Positions 1 to 11,621 of a stretch of DNA of 64,000 bases are shown here, piece by piece. The DNA is from Pegoplata infirma (lineage: Eukaryota > Arthropoda > Insecta > Diptera > Anthomyiidae), in NCBI GenBank assembly GCA_963921195.1, contig OY992537.1:30673911-30737910 (forward strand). Direction: 5' to 3'. A program made the position numbers and the translations under genes. Under the pieces are notes generated by a model, which was not told the origin of the DNA, ran no database searches, and was given only the letters and a program-made list of their open reading frames with translations. How positions within the stretch are numbered: position 1 is the first letter of the stretch; every line of letters begins with the position of its first letter.

Positions 1-7
1 AATGCAT

Positions 8-737
8 CCCAGCAAAACTTAGATTACCAAATAAGGTATAAAATAAGGTATATGATCTCTTATTTTATACATTGCAGCATTGATGATTTTAACAGGCGAT
101 GAGACTCAAAGTAATGCATCCACATTATCACAAAGAATACCAGTAAGGTATAAAATAAGTCATAAATTTATAACGAAGAATACGAGTAAGGTGTAAAATA
201 TATGATATTTTATAGGTTACGAGTAAGGTATATAATATAGCATACCAGAACGTAATATATAAGGTGTTACGAGTAGTGAAAAAGTATTTTTGTATTAAAT
301 TTACTCACGTGATTGTAAGTGAGTGTAAGTAGATAAAATATGCTCGTGTGTGTCGTTAGAAATTTTTTGTCGTGAGGCCATCTCTAGTTTAAACTTATGC
401 ATTTTTTTATAAAATAATTATTTTTTATGTTATTGTAATGCATTATGCATTCAATTATAAATAATGTTTTATTTCAAACTTTCAAATAATACATAATGTA
501 ACCAAATATAAGTCATCCATGATTTAATGTTTAGAAATAATAAATATGAAATACATTTTTTCCAATAATCATGCATTACGTAGCAAATTATTAGTAATGC
601 ATTATTTTTCACTTTAAAATAATACGTTGTGGAACAAATTTTTGGTAAGACATCCTTAAATAATGCTACAAATAAGGTATATACATTACCTGGTAATGTG
701 TTATATAATCACTACCCATTACCAAAGTTTTGCTGGG
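8..737. mobile_element. Non-autonomous TIR element, CCC family, copy 1
   Basis: The ends are inverted: CCCAGCAAAACTT at the left and AAGTTTTGCTGGG at the right. The flanks AT (6-7) and AT (738-739) look like a 2-bp target duplication. A near-identical copy lies at 55319-56048, flanked by GT. The body is AT-rich with repeated aaggtata motifs and holds no transposase-like reading frame. The superfamily is not assigned. Confidence 0.85.
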
Positions 738-739
738 AT

Positions 740-1184
740 ACGTGCATTCATTGTCAGTGTATGTTTGTACATAAATTCATAAAACATACAACAAAAGCTT
801 AATAAAATAATGTTTTATGTTAGGAAATAAAAGCATATGGTTTTTGTAAATTTTATTTCACTTAATGTTGGGAAATAGTGTGTTAATGTTCCTTCGTTGT
901 TTGTAAAATTATTATATTGGCCTATAGTGCATGAATTATTAAAATGTATAGTTGATATGATTTCCGTGGAAAATGACCCGAAACCTATCTGTAGTAGAGA
1001 ACTGTTAATTAAATTTAAATAATAATTGATATTAAATTACAGTGTAAGAATAAATACAAGGGAAGATATACAGAGACGTACGCAGGGGAAAGCTAGACTC
1101 CGACATAAAGATTAAAAAAAAAATAAATATTTCTAGAAAATAACACAACAAGAACTTAAGTACTTATTTTATTTTTTTTTTCTA
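740..1184. other. AT-rich interval, no gene seen
   Basis: I see no reading frame of note, no inverted repeat and no resemblance to the repeats elsewhere in the window. Confidence 0.5.
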
Positions 1185-1530
1185 GTGCCACCTCAGTTTG
1201 ACTACATAATCTTACGACTCAAAATAGGATGGTGTTGTTGGTACATGGCTTTGTAACTTCGATAATAATTCACAATAACATTCACAAGAATATACAATTT
1301 ACTTCTGGTGAATAACAAATTTTTCAATAGCCGGTGAATAAAACATTTTTCACCAGCTACACTGAAAGAATTTTGTTCATTACGGCTATGAAAACGTACA
1401 TTGGTTCTATGAAAAAAATCATTAGATGTCAGCCAATGATGCTCTTCATAGAATCTATGAAGCAAATTCATAGAAACCAGAAATCTATAAAAAAGTTCAT
1501 AGGCTATGAAAAAAAAATATATTTTTAATT
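1185..1530 (-). repeat. Reverse copy of the A-rich repeat tail
   Basis: Read on the minus strand this resembles 28000-28180 and 39820-40000: GGTGAATAA boxes, a CACCAGCTGGTGAA-like box, and the motif GTCAAACTGAGGTGGC (here inverted near 1186-1202). The right part is degenerate tatgaaaaaa sequence. The two short reading frames here are products of this repeat. Confidence 0.5.
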
Positions 1531-1669
1531 CTATTTTTATTTATTTTATTATTTCATTTTTATTTATTTTTTTTTTATCATTTTACTTATTTACAATTTT
1601 CTATTTTTAAACAATTTTCTTTATTTAAAAGAGGTAAAAAGTGTAAATTTAGTATTTTTTGTTATTTAA

Positions 1670-1970
1670 AAAAAAAAAAAAATGGGCATACAAACTTTGG
1701 AATGTAGGATCCTTAGGTGAAAAAACATTCTGGAAAAAGTATTTTTTTGAAAATTGTGTTTCATTGGGGGGTAAAATTTGTACTTTTGGTACTTTTTATA
1801 TATACTGAAATAATGATCTTAGACACTTGATATTGGGAATGTAGGCTCCTTTAGTAAAAAAAAAACATTCTGGAAAAAGTACTTTCTGAAAATTCTGTTT
1901 TTAACAGTCGTAAAATGGGTAAAAAAAGTTTACTTTTGGTACTTTTTTATATTTCCTAATATAATGAACC
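1670..1970. repeat. GGTACTTTTTATA repeat family, left part
   Basis: It holds two units of roughly 180 bp with the boxes cattctggaaaaagta, ttttggtactttttat and atataatga. The same family flanks the satellite on its right (4237-4660) and fills much of 58215-61870. The 16-bp satellite between the two parts repeats the tactttttata box, so it probably expanded inside this repeat. Confidence 0.55.
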
Positions 1971-2672
1971 TACCTTTTATTAAAAGTACCTTTTTTAAAA
2001 TGAACCTTTTATAAAAAGTACCTTTTATAAAAAGTACCTTTTATAAAAAGTACCTTTTATAAAAAGTACCTTTTATAAAAAGTACCTTTTATAAAAAGTA
2101 CCTTTTATAAAAAGTACCTTTTATAAAAAGTACCTTTTATAAAAAGTACCTTTTATAAAAAGTACCTTTTATAAAAAGTACCTTTTATAAAAAGTACCTT
2201 TTATAAAAAGTACCTTTTATAAAAAGTACCTTTTATAAAAAGTACCTTTTATAAAAAGTACCTTTTATAAAAAGTACCTTTTATAAAAAGTACCTTTTAT
2301 AAAAAGTACCTTTTATAAAAAGTACCTTTTTTAAAAAGTACCTTTTTTAAAAAGTACCTTTTATAAAAAGTACCTTTTATAAAAAGTACCCTTTATAAAA
2401 AGTACCTTTTATAAAAAGTACCGTTTATAAAAAGTACCTTTTTTAAAAAGTACCTTTTATAAAAAGTACCTTTTATAAAAAGTACTTTTTATAGAAAGTA
2501 CCTTTTATAATTATAAAAAGTATCTTTTATAAAAAGTACCTTTTATAAAAAGTACCTTTTATAAAAAGTACCTTTTATAAAAAGTACCTTTTATAAAAAG
2601 TACCTTTTATAAAGAGTACCTTTTATAAAAAGTACCTTTTATAAAAAGTACCTTTTATAAAAAGTACCTTTT
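1971..2672. repeat. 16-bp tandem satellite, array 1
   Basis: The unit is AAAAGTACCTTTTATA, about 43 copies. The middle is nearly homogeneous, with degenerate units toward the edges (ttttttaaaa, cctttataa). Each unit contains the self-complementary stretch TTTTATAAAA. The array continues at 3464 beyond an inserted element. Confidence 0.95.
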
Positions 2673-3463
2673 GAGTTAAAACACCTCAATTCAACGGAAA
2701 AAAGTAGCATATTTGACCTCACCCCTTTCGAATTTGATGAAACTTGGAATATAGTTGGGCCCTTACAAAAAAATCATAGTGCCAAAATTTTGGACTTCTG
2801 GTAGTTTTCCTTCCCGAGATATGGGGTGCATATATCTTGAAAAGTAATAGCGATAGGCCAGTTCAAAGGTCATATTTGGACTCAGCACGTCAAAGACATT
2901 CAGAAAAATGAATTTTGGTACCAGAATTTCAAAGAGAAAAAAAATATTTTTTTTTCTAAGGGAAATTACACCGCTTTTTCTTTCCTGTCACAATGTTTCT
3001 ATTAATATAAAAAGTTCCAATGAAGACACCATCCTGAAAATTTAAACTTAAGTAGTATAGATGATTCTTAATCACATATATTTTTTCCAAAATTTTAAAA
3101 ATATCGTTTTTTGAGATATAGCTCTCCAAAAATTAAGGTTAAAACCAATGACCTTTGACCTTTTTCAAAAAAAATCTTGGGGAATGCCATTTTAAAGGCT
3201 CTCTTATTGCATATTATTTGCGATCTGACTGAGACGTGTATTGTAATTACTTTTCGAGTTATCTTTATTTATCTCAGAACACTCTTGTCAAATATATACG
3301 ATTTTGCCAATTTTCAAGACCCCATCTCTCGAATACTGGAATGACCAGAAGCCTGAAAAATTGTCAAAATCTCTTTTTTGTTAAAGTAAACATCAGTACT
3401 TGATTTCATTAAATTTTGAGGGGGTGCGGTCAACTCCTCGGTTGAATTGAGGTGTTTTAGTTC
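2673..3463. mobile_element. 791-bp inverted-repeat element inside the satellite
   Basis: Terminal inverted repeats of about 20 bp: GAGTTAAAACACCTCAATTC at the left, and GAATTGAGGTGTTTTAGTTC at the right. It is bounded by satellite units on both sides, so it inserted into an existing array. A related copy with the same right end occupies about 15900-17851. No coding capacity is seen. Confidence 0.85.
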
Positions 3464-4236
3464 TTTTATAAAAAGTACCTTTTACAAAAAGTACTTTTTA
3501 TAAAAAGTACATTTTATAAAAAGTGCCTTTTATAAAAAGTACCTTTTATAAAAAGTACCTTTTATAAAAAGTACCTTTTATAAAAAGTACCTTTTATAAA
3601 AAGTACCTTTTATAAAAAGTACCTTTTATAAAAAGTACCTTTTATAAAAAGTACCTTTTATAAAAAGTACCTTTTATAAAAAGTACCTTTTATAAAAAGT
3701 ACCTTTTATAAAAAGTACCTTTTATAAAAAGTACCTTTTATAAAAAGTACCTTTTATAAAAAGTACCTTTTATAAAAAGTACCTTTTATAAAAAGTACCT
3801 TTTATAAAAAGTACCTTTTATAAAAAGTACCTTTTATAAAAAGTACCTTTTATAAAAAGTACCTTTTATAAAAAGTACCTTTTATAAAAAGTACCTTTTA
3901 TAAAATGTACCTTTCATAAAAAGTACCTTTTATTAAAAGTACCTTTTATTAAAAGTACCTTTTATAAAAAGTACCTTTCATTAAAAGTACCTTTTATAAA
4001 AAGTACCTTTTATAAAAAGTACCTTTTATAAAAAGTACCTTTTATAAAAAGTACCTTTTATAAAAAGTACCTTTTATAAAAAGTACCTTTTATAAAAAGT
4101 ACCTATTTTAAAAAGTACCTTTTATAAAAAGTACTTTTTATAAAAAGTACCTTTTTTAAAAAGTGCCTTTCATAAAAAGTACATTTTATAAAAAGTACCT
4201 TCTATAAAAAGTACCTTTTGTTAAAAGTACCGAAAG
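3464..4236. repeat. 16-bp tandem satellite, array 2
   Basis: Same unit as array 1, about 48 copies. The centre is almost perfect for several hundred bases and the units degrade toward 4236. It was originally one array with 1971-2672 and was separated by the element at 2673-3463. Confidence 0.95.
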
Positions 4237-4660
4237 TAACCTTTTTAACTTTGTAACTTTTTTATTTCCTGAAATAATAATCATAGAAACTTGAAATTTG
4301 AAAAGGTTCGCCTCTCGGAAAATAAAGGGGTTTAATGGGGTGAAACAGTGTAATAATTTATTTCCTGATATAATGGTCACATAAACTTGAAATTTTGAAT
4401 GAAAATCCTTCGGTGAAAAAAAAAGATTGGGAAAAGTACTTTTTGGAAATTCCGTTTCTTAACGGCGATAATATGTATACTTTTTGTACTTTTAATATTT
4501 GCTGAAACAATAATCCTAGATAATATGGATTATACGATCCTTCGATGAAGAAAAAACATTCTGGAAGAGGAACTTTTTGGAAAATCCGTTTCTAATTGGG
4601 GTAATAAAATGTACTTTTGGAACTTTTTTGTTCTTATAATAATGACCTTAGAAGAAGGAG
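4237..4660. repeat. GGTACTTTTTATA repeat family, right part
   Basis: It contains repeated boxes tttcctgaaataat, attctgga(a/g)a and tttttggaaa(a/t)tccgtt, shared with 1670-1970 and 58215-61870. No gene is seen. Confidence 0.5.
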
Positions 4661-5400
4661 ATGGAATTGGAACTGAAATGGAGTAGAACAGGAAACGAAA
4701 TGGAATAGAGCAGGGAACAATATGGAATAATATTTTTTACTAAAATTTTCGTGTTTTACTTATTTTAATCTATATTTTTTCACTCTATATATTTTTTCAC
4801 CCAAACTTATTTTTTTTAATTCCAATTTAATTTTTTACTGCAATATTTATTCATCCAAAATCCAAAATCCCAACATAAGGGCTCAAAAATTGTCAATATA
4901 TTTTTTCAAATTTTATTGTTTAAATTATTAATTAAAATATTTTTTTATGGAAGACTTAAACGTCCACAACTAAATAAAACAAAGACGTAGGGTAATCCTG
5001 ATCATTTTATTATCCGGTATTTAACATAACCGGTAATGAAGTTCCGGCGGGCGTGCTAGTTCTTCATAATTAAAAACAAAAAATTAAAAAATAGACAAAA
5101 AAAATTTTGGTTTGTGTGGGAAAATTTTTTTTTGGGGCAAAACTTTAACCCCTCAAATGGACGGGGGGCTAAAAATTACATTTAAACATAGAGTTTTTTA
5201 ACCAAAATGAACTATAATATGCGCGATCGACAAAAATCGAAAAAGAAGTCATTATTCGTGCCACCCTATTGCTCATATATAAATATTTTCCATGTTAACC
5301 ATTATTAGTAATCCCAAACGTTCTTTGTAATCAAAGTAATAGAAAAATGTTTAAATAAGTTTTTAAATAATAACCAATTTAGTGCACTTGAATATTATTA
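4661..5400. other. AT-rich intergenic DNA upstream of the receptor gene
   Basis: It begins with a short purine-rich stretch (tggaatagagcagggaac) followed by long A/T runs. There is no clear repeat or reading frame. Any promoter of the downstream gene would lie here or across the repeats to the left. The TTGTTTTCTAG at 5401-5411 could be a 3' splice site of a 5' untranslated intron, but this is weak. Confidence 0.4.
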
Positions 5401-5461
5401 TTGTTTTCTAGCATATTATATCTAATGAGACAATAAAAAAATATCTAGTTCATATATTAAA

Positions 5462-7315
5462 ATGCAACGAATAACAACATTAACTTGTTTAGTGGTCATT
5501 TTATTTTCCAACTGTTTTGGAACACTATTAAATCAGAAATTTAATGAAGAAAATGAAAATATACTGGAAAATCTATTGCTGCTATTACATCGAATTAAAC
5601 GGGATACAAATTATGAATATATAATTTTATTAAAATATACCGATAGTAACTGTTTATTTAATCAAATATTAAAAGATTTACAAGATCCCATAATAATGCT
5701 GGATAAATTCCCAGATACAAACATTTTGTTAACACACTCTAAAGAACTTTTATTTCTGATATGTGATCATGGGCTTTTGAAACAATCTATTGGTACCGAA
5801 TTTCAGCATGTTCATCATGTCATCTTAAATGATGATAAGAAATATCAAAATGTATATTTATGCTGGGGAAATCTGGGAGATTTTCATATTATAATTTCTA
5901 CAGAATCTATAAAAAATCAAGAATTTTATAATTGTGATGAAGAACGTTATGGTGATCCTGCTAGTGGTAATCAGCGCACAAAAGTGCTGTTAAAAAAATA
6001 TAATTTATTTGAAAGTCTGACAATGCAAAATAATATTTTTCCAAATCCCTTTTTAAACCTGCATTTAGATATGTATATAATTGATTCTACTAATGTGCCA
6101 CCATTCAATATCGTTTACTATGTGGGACCTGTGGAGGATTTAAAAAATCATCGTTTGGAAGGCTATTTGGGAAATTGTTTAAAAACCTATGCTCAAAAAT
6201 ATAATGCAACAATGATACATAAAATTTCCTATGGAGTTCAACATCAAAATGATATAAATCCAGATTTCATTATATCTGAACTGGTGCCATTTAAGCATTC
6301 TATAGAGCACACCTATCCCTTGGAGTTTATGCAAGAATGTTTTATGATTCCCCTACCAGCGATTAAACCAAAAAAGGAAGTTTTCTTTAATATTATTACA
6401 CTTGATTGTATTTTGATAATTTTATTACTCTGTCCGATATATGCAGTTTTTTTAATTATTGGACAATATAAATTTGAGGGAGATTTCAGTTTCATTAACA
6501 TAATATTAAGCGATAAAAGTATACGTGCTCTATTGGGTCAATCATTTGTTATGCCCGACAAGTCATCTTTGTTTATGAAGTTTACCTGTTTCCAGCTATT
6601 CTTTACCTATACCATGATAGCCACTACTTATTTAGCCTTTTTCTCATCAAATCTAGTAAGTCCTTCATTGGAGAAAAGAATTGAAAATTTAGATGATATT
6701 AGAAGGGCTGGTTTAAAGATAGCAGTACCCCGTAGAGACATGGACGTCTGGGATACCAGTTTTTATAAAAATCATTTGGATATATTGTATATTATGAGAT
6801 CATCTGCTGATTTTGCGAAATTACGTGATAACATGGATTTGCGCTACGTTTATGCCGTTTCCTATCCGACTTGGACAATATATGAAGAACAGCAGAAACG
6901 TTTTGAACGGCAAATATTTTTTTACTCCAAAACATTATGTTTGAATAATACTATGCCAGTTGCATTTGCTAATAAATATGATTTTCCGCATAAACACTTA
7001 TTTGATAAACATTTGTTGGAATTGCGAGCTGCAGGTCTAATAGACCATTGGAGAAGTGAAGCTTTTACTATTTTGTTACATATAAAACGAATTTCGTTTA
7101 AGGATTTAAGTTTAAATACAACGTATAACTATGACGAAATTGTAGATTATAATGATCTTTCATGGATATGGACTTTATATCTTATTTTAACTACTTTAGC
7201 ATTTTCAGTTTTTGTTTTTGAGTTAATAGTAAATAAGTTTTGGAGTTTTTTCGCCAAAATTTCGCTACTTTTTTCTGAGTTAACTGTAAAGAAGTGCTTA
7301 ACATTTGAATGCTAA
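5462..7315 (+). CDS. Divergent ionotropic receptor (IR family)
   Basis: This is a probable chemosensory cation channel of the insect IR family, which derives from ionotropic glutamate receptors and works as heteromers in the dendritic membrane of sensory neurons. The 617-residue frame has a signal-peptide-like start (residues 1-20). A variable extracellular region follows (21-200), then a split ligand-binding domain (S1 about 200-305, S2 about 402-565). M1 is near 309-334, a pore loop near 342-364 contains RALLGQSF, M3 is near 372-396 and M4 near 569-590. The tail is short. S1 around 268-290 lacks the arginine that binds the glutamate carboxylate in true receptors. The length and the RALLGQSF pore resemble the large intronless Drosophila IR20a-clade receptors; the exact orthologue is not assigned. 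The first ATG has a fly-like AAAATG context and starts directly before the signal peptide. No stop or frameshift interrupts it. It is the only intact gene seen here. Confidence 0.9.
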   Translation: MQRITTLTCLVVILFSNCFGTLLNQKFNEENENILENLLLLLHRIKRDTNYEYIILLKYTDSNCLFNQILKDLQDPIIMLDKFPDTNILLTHSKELLFLICDHGLLKQSIGTEFQHVHHVILNDDKKYQNVYLCWGNLGDFHIIISTESIKNQEFYNCDEERYGDPASGNQRTKVLLKKYNLFESLTMQNNIFPNPFLNLHLDMYIIDSTNVPPFNIVYYVGPVEDLKNHRLEGYLGNCLKTYAQKYNATMIHKISYGVQHQNDINPDFIISELVPFKHSIEHTYPLEFMQECFMIPLPAIKPKKEVFFNIITLDCILIILLLCPIYAVFLIIGQYKFEGDFSFINIILSDKSIRALLGQSFVMPDKSSLFMKFTCFQLFFTYTMIATTYLAFFSSNLVSPSLEKRIENLDDIRRAGLKIAVPRRDMDVWDTSFYKNHLDILYIMRSSADFAKLRDNMDLRYVYAVSYPTWTIYEEQQKRFERQIFFYSKTLCLNNTMPVAFANKYDFPHKHLFDKHLLELRAAGLIDHWRSEAFTILLHIKRISFKDLSLNTTYNYDEIVDYNDLSWIWTLYLILTTLAFSVFVFELIVNKFWSFFAKISLLFSELTVKKCLTFEC

Positions 7316-7333
7316 AATATTAAATTTTTTTTC

Positions 7334-7366
7334 AATAAATTCTGTTTAAATTTCAAAATTAATAAA
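7334..7366 (+). terminator. Poly(A) signals of the receptor gene
   Basis: AATAAA occurs at 7334-7339, 19 bases after the stop codon, and again at 7361-7366. Either could define the transcript 3' end, giving a very short 3' untranslated region. Confidence 0.6.
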
Positions 7367-7577
7367 AATTAGTTATTATTCGACTTATAAATTCTATTTT
7401 AAGAAAGATTTCTTTTGGTCGAGGTCATATTTCTTTATTAACACAGTGGAACAAAATTTGTAAACTCACCGAGTGCAAACTCCTTCTCGTGTGCAAATTC
7501 TCGAAGTCCTTATCGACACTAACAAAATCTCATTTCCCTATCACCCCTCTTGAAGGCAAATTCCATACAAAGTGAGG
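7367..7577. other. Short spacer, no feature seen
   Basis: Unique-looking sequence between the receptor 3' end and the first mini-me copy. No motif is recognised. Confidence 0.4.
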
Positions 7578-8590
7578 TTTTTATACCCTCCACTCTAGTG
7601 ATAGAGGGTATATATAAGTTTGTCATTCCGTTTGTAACACATCGAAATATTGGTCTAGGACCCCATAAAGTATATATATTTATGATCCTCGATCGATTTT
7701 AAGTCGATCTAGCGATGTCCGTCCGTCCGTCCGTCCGTCCGTCTGTCTGTCTGTCTGTCCGTCCGTAGAAAACACGCTAACTTTTGAAAGACTTTACAGA
7801 GCCTACTGAAGTTTGCCATATATGTTTGTCATTTACCTGGTCAGGTTGGTATTGCAATCCAGCCAAATCGGTCCAGTGGTTCAAAAGTTATGAGCAAAAG
7901 AGTAAATTTCGGCAAGGGTGTTTCACGAATTTACGAGATAAAAAACACGATAACTTTCGAAAGACAATAATGAGACTACTGAAGCTTGACACGTATCTTT
8001 GCCGTTCCCCGAGTCTATTTGGTTTTAAATTTCAGCTCAATCGGTCCAGTGGTTCAAAAGTTATAAGCGAAACCCTGAATTTCAGATTTGTTTCATCTAA
8101 AATGCCACGTGTTTTAACAAGTTTTAAAAGCACTGGTGGTAACTAAACAATGCTTTTCAAACTTGTTAAATTTTAAAGCAATGCTTTTTAAACTTGTTTA
8201 GTTTTAAAAGCATTGGTAACTTAAAAATTACTCTCGAAAAAAATTTTACACTCAAAAAAAATTTTACACTCAAAAATTTTACACTCAAAAAAAAATTTAT
8301 ACAAAAAAAATTTAGTTTTTTTTTACAAAAAGGACAATATTTTGTGTACATACTTACGTGCATTCACTCAGAAATATTTTTACAGTAAAAAAAAACATTA
8401 CACTCGAAAAAAATTTTACACTCAAAAAAAATTAGTAATTTTTTTTTTTTTAAATGACAAAAAAAAAAGAGTTTTTTACTCAAAATAAAATATTTCTATC
8501 AAAATTGTTAATTTTTTCACGTTAAAAAATGTACTACTCTTTAAAAAAAATGCATTGTGGAGGGTATTCATAGATTCGGCAAGGAGGTTG
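7578..8590 (+). mobile_element. mini-me/DINE-1-like element A
   Basis: It starts TTTTATACCCTCCACTCTAG, followed by a TA-rich core, the box gatcctcgatcgatttta and a GTCC/GTCT microsatellite at about 7718-7765. The box ATCGGTCCAGTGGTTC occurs twice. The A-rich tail has repeats of acactcaaaaaaaatttt, then GTGGAGGGTATTCATAGATT. The last part of the usual end (ACTTTTCTACTTG) is missing. Known mini-me elements carry the same TA plus GTCY arrangement and are regarded as Helentron-derived. Confidence 0.85.
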
Positions 8591-9070
8591 TGTCTAGCCA
8601 AGCATCTAATTTGTGTTAGGCCAGGATGACAAATAATGGATCTTGTACCAATTTAAATAAAATTTAAGTGACGATTCATTTTGCATTCCGATTTATTATA
8701 TGTGTTCCATAACTATTTTTCGCAAAACATTTCAAATTATCAAGAACAACTGCTGAATCTTGGTGTTTTTCTTTAAGCCGTTCGTTAAAAAAATTTCCAA
8801 ATTTATATTTGGGCTCCCACAAAAAAAAAATTGATTAAAAAAAAAAGTGGAAAAACGTGGACGAGTTCTTTTGTTATTTTTAATCTACATGCTTATAGCA
8901 ATATTTTCTGCAAAGAACTAAGCGCGCTAATGAGGGCCACAAAAGTGGCTGAAACTGAATATGAAACTTGCAAAATAAATTTGTATTTTCTTTGGTACTC
9001 ACTTTATAACAGCGTTACTTGCCATATGATTAAGTTATGTCAACCAAAACAGCATTATCATACAAGCAAC
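8591..9070. other. AT-rich interval, no gene seen
   Basis: Only short reading frames without recognisable content. No repeat partner was found in the window. Confidence 0.4.
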
Positions 9071-9989
9071 ATATCGTCGCTGCGCCTAAAAATGGAGTCA
9101 TGTGTAGTTTTTTAAAATTTTTTTTATTACATCTTTATGATCCCCTATTGGTCATACGTTTACTCACTAAACCGTTTTTTGATATCTTGATTGGTTCAAA
9201 AGTTAGTAAAAGGAGCTATGTGTTCGTCATACTAAAAAATGGTCTGAAAAGGAGTTATGTGTTAAGCTACACATAACTTTTTTTGATAAAAAACTAACAG
9301 AACGTGTCAAAATGGACCACTTTTTTAGTAATATGAGGTTCACACGTAGCATCCAAGTATTTTGAATGAATTTGTCAAGATTTTTTGAAAAATATTTGCA
9401 AATTTTTATCCTGCTATCTAAATCCTAAATGGCGGGTAAAACAGCCTTGTGAAAGCAATTAAATTATTGACGGCGGAAAATTTTAGTATCTAAAGTACAG
9501 CATCTTTCGCAGATGTCAATTTATGTCGAAGCTCTTGAATATTTACAAGAAAAAACAAAAAATCAGCACCAGTTTTGCGAAAAATCTGTTGTTCGCTGTT
9601 TAGTGAAGATCTTTCAAATATCAAAATTTTAAGGACATTGTCTGACTAATGTCGCTTTAAACCGCCAACAAACTATATTTAGTCTTTGTCCCTCTCTAAA
9701 AGAAATTAACAATAAAAATGGTTTCATAAACAAAAGGAGTTATTTTTGTTCCAAAAAGTACTTAAAAAAGGAGTTATGTGTATGTTTTTTGAAAATTTCT
9801 GCACCACTGGAAAACCGCTAAATGTTTCATATTTTTTTTGCAGTATGTGGATAGCATATCGGTACAAGAATTTTTTGTAGAACAAACTTTTAAAAAATAT
9901 CGCGAAGTTACGAAAATAAGCAGTTTTTTTGCTCTCCAGAACACTTGCCCCAAAACACATGACTCCATTTTTAGGCGCAGCGACGATAT
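9071..9989. mobile_element. 919-bp element with 30-bp perfect TIRs
   Basis: The left end ATATCGTCGCTGCGCCTAAA continues to aatggagtcatgtg. The right end is its exact reverse complement, closing in GCGCAGCGACGATAT. The motif GGAGTYATGTG recurs inside at several places in both halves. No transposase-like protein and no convincing target duplication is seen. The superfamily is unknown. Confidence 0.8.
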
Positions 9990-10791
9990 CTAACTTAAAA
10001 CTTCATTACCACTAAGGTCGAATTTTAAGTGCAATATAATTATTTAACCGTTACAAGTACATTTGGATTTCAAAGATTTTAAAACCAAAATATGATATAT
10101 TTCAAAAACTTCAACTTTAGAGACAAGTAACTTAAAAACTATTAAAGATATCTACAAACTGTTTTGGATTTGTTTTATTTAGGATGTTTTCTTAAAATAA
10201 AATTCATAAAACCTGAAACTTTAAGACATTTAGTTTGACCATTTATGGCCAAGGACACAACACTGTGGACCGTGTTCAGAGGAGGGCTACGGAACTTATC
10301 AGCCACAGTAAGGTATCCAACTCTATTAATGCATATTTATAAAGTTAATTTTATCATAAATCGCATTTTTTCAAATTTGGACCTTTTTTTTTAATTATCA
10401 CTATTCTTTTGTCACCCAACTAATCTTAAATATTTGATCATTTCACGCCCAATAAACTATTTTGACTTTTGATATTGTACTTCACGATCATAAATCTTTA
10501 AACTACATATATTTTTCCATTCATACTATTAAATGGCTACAAAAGATTTTTTTAGATTTTTTTTTTTTTTTTTAATTTAAAAACAAATACACATTTCAAA
10601 TAATTAGTAATTAAGAAGTTAAAACAAAAACATTCATTGAGAAATTAAGAATATTTCAAATAGTATCAAAACAAAATATTTATCATTGCCACTTAAAATT
10701 GATGAGAAAACCAAAATCAAACATAAACAAATTTTTTAATAAAGATCAGTTTTCGTCTATATACACGAGTATTAGAGACTAGGGTGGCTCG
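9990..10791. other. AT-rich interval, no gene seen
   Basis: No reading frame, repeat or RNA structure recognised. One short GC-richer patch near 10240-10310 matches nothing I know. Confidence 0.4.
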
Positions 10792-11621
10792 TTTTATTAT
10801 ACCCACCACTCTAGTGATAGAGGGTATATATAAGTTTGTCATTCCGTTTGTAACACCTCTAAATATTGGTCTAGGACCCCATAAAGTATATATATTCATG
10901 ATCCTCGATCGATTTTAAGACGATCTAGCGATGTCCGTCCGTCCGTCTGTCTGTCTGTTGAAAACACGCTAACTTTTGAAAGACTTCACGGAGGCTCCAG
11001 AAGTTTGGCATATATGTTGGGCATTTACCTGGTCAGGTTGGTATTGCAATCCAGCGAAATCGGTCCAGTGGTTCAAAAGTTATAAGCAAATGAGTGAATT
11101 TCGGCAAGGGTTTTTCTGGAATTTACGAGTTAAAACACACGGTAACTTTCGAACGACAATTCTGTGGGTGCTGAAGTGTTGCATATATATTTGCCGTTCC
11201 TCTGGTCCGATTCTTTTTAAATTTCAGCCAAATCGGTCCAGTTGTTCAAAAGTTATTAGCAAAACCGTGAATTTCAGATTAGTTTCACCTTAAATTCACG
11301 TGTTGAAAACCCGTTAAACATGTTTAAAAAACATTTGTAAAAACAAAAATATTTTACAAGGTATTTTTGTCACTCAAAAATATTTTTACACTAAAACAAA
11401 AAAAAATACACTCAAAAAAAATTTTACACTCAAAAAAAAAATTAGTAAATTATTTTTTTTTTTTCAAAAATTACTAAAGAAAAGTTTTTTTACACAAAAT
11501 AAAATATTTCTAACCAAAAATTTTTTTTTTTTCACGTTAGAAAATTTTCTATCACTTAAAAAGGGCATTGTGGAGGGTATTCATAGATTCGGCCAATTCG
11601 AATTTAACTTTTCTACTTGTT
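10792..11621 (+). mobile_element. mini-me/DINE-1-like element B
   Basis: Full structure: the start TATACCCACCACTCTAGTG, the TA core, gatcctcgatcgatttta, the GTCC/GTCT microsatellite at about 10933-10959, two ATCGGTCCAGT boxes, the A-rich tail, and the complete end GAATTTAACTTTTCTACTTG. The roughly 105-codon open frame inside is shared with other copies but is probably not a gene (see rejected items). Confidence 0.88.

Noticed and set aside
1971..4236. CRISPR-like array of 16-bp repeats
   Set aside because: The units are contiguous without unique spacers, the genome is eukaryotic, and no cas genes are present. It is a satellite.
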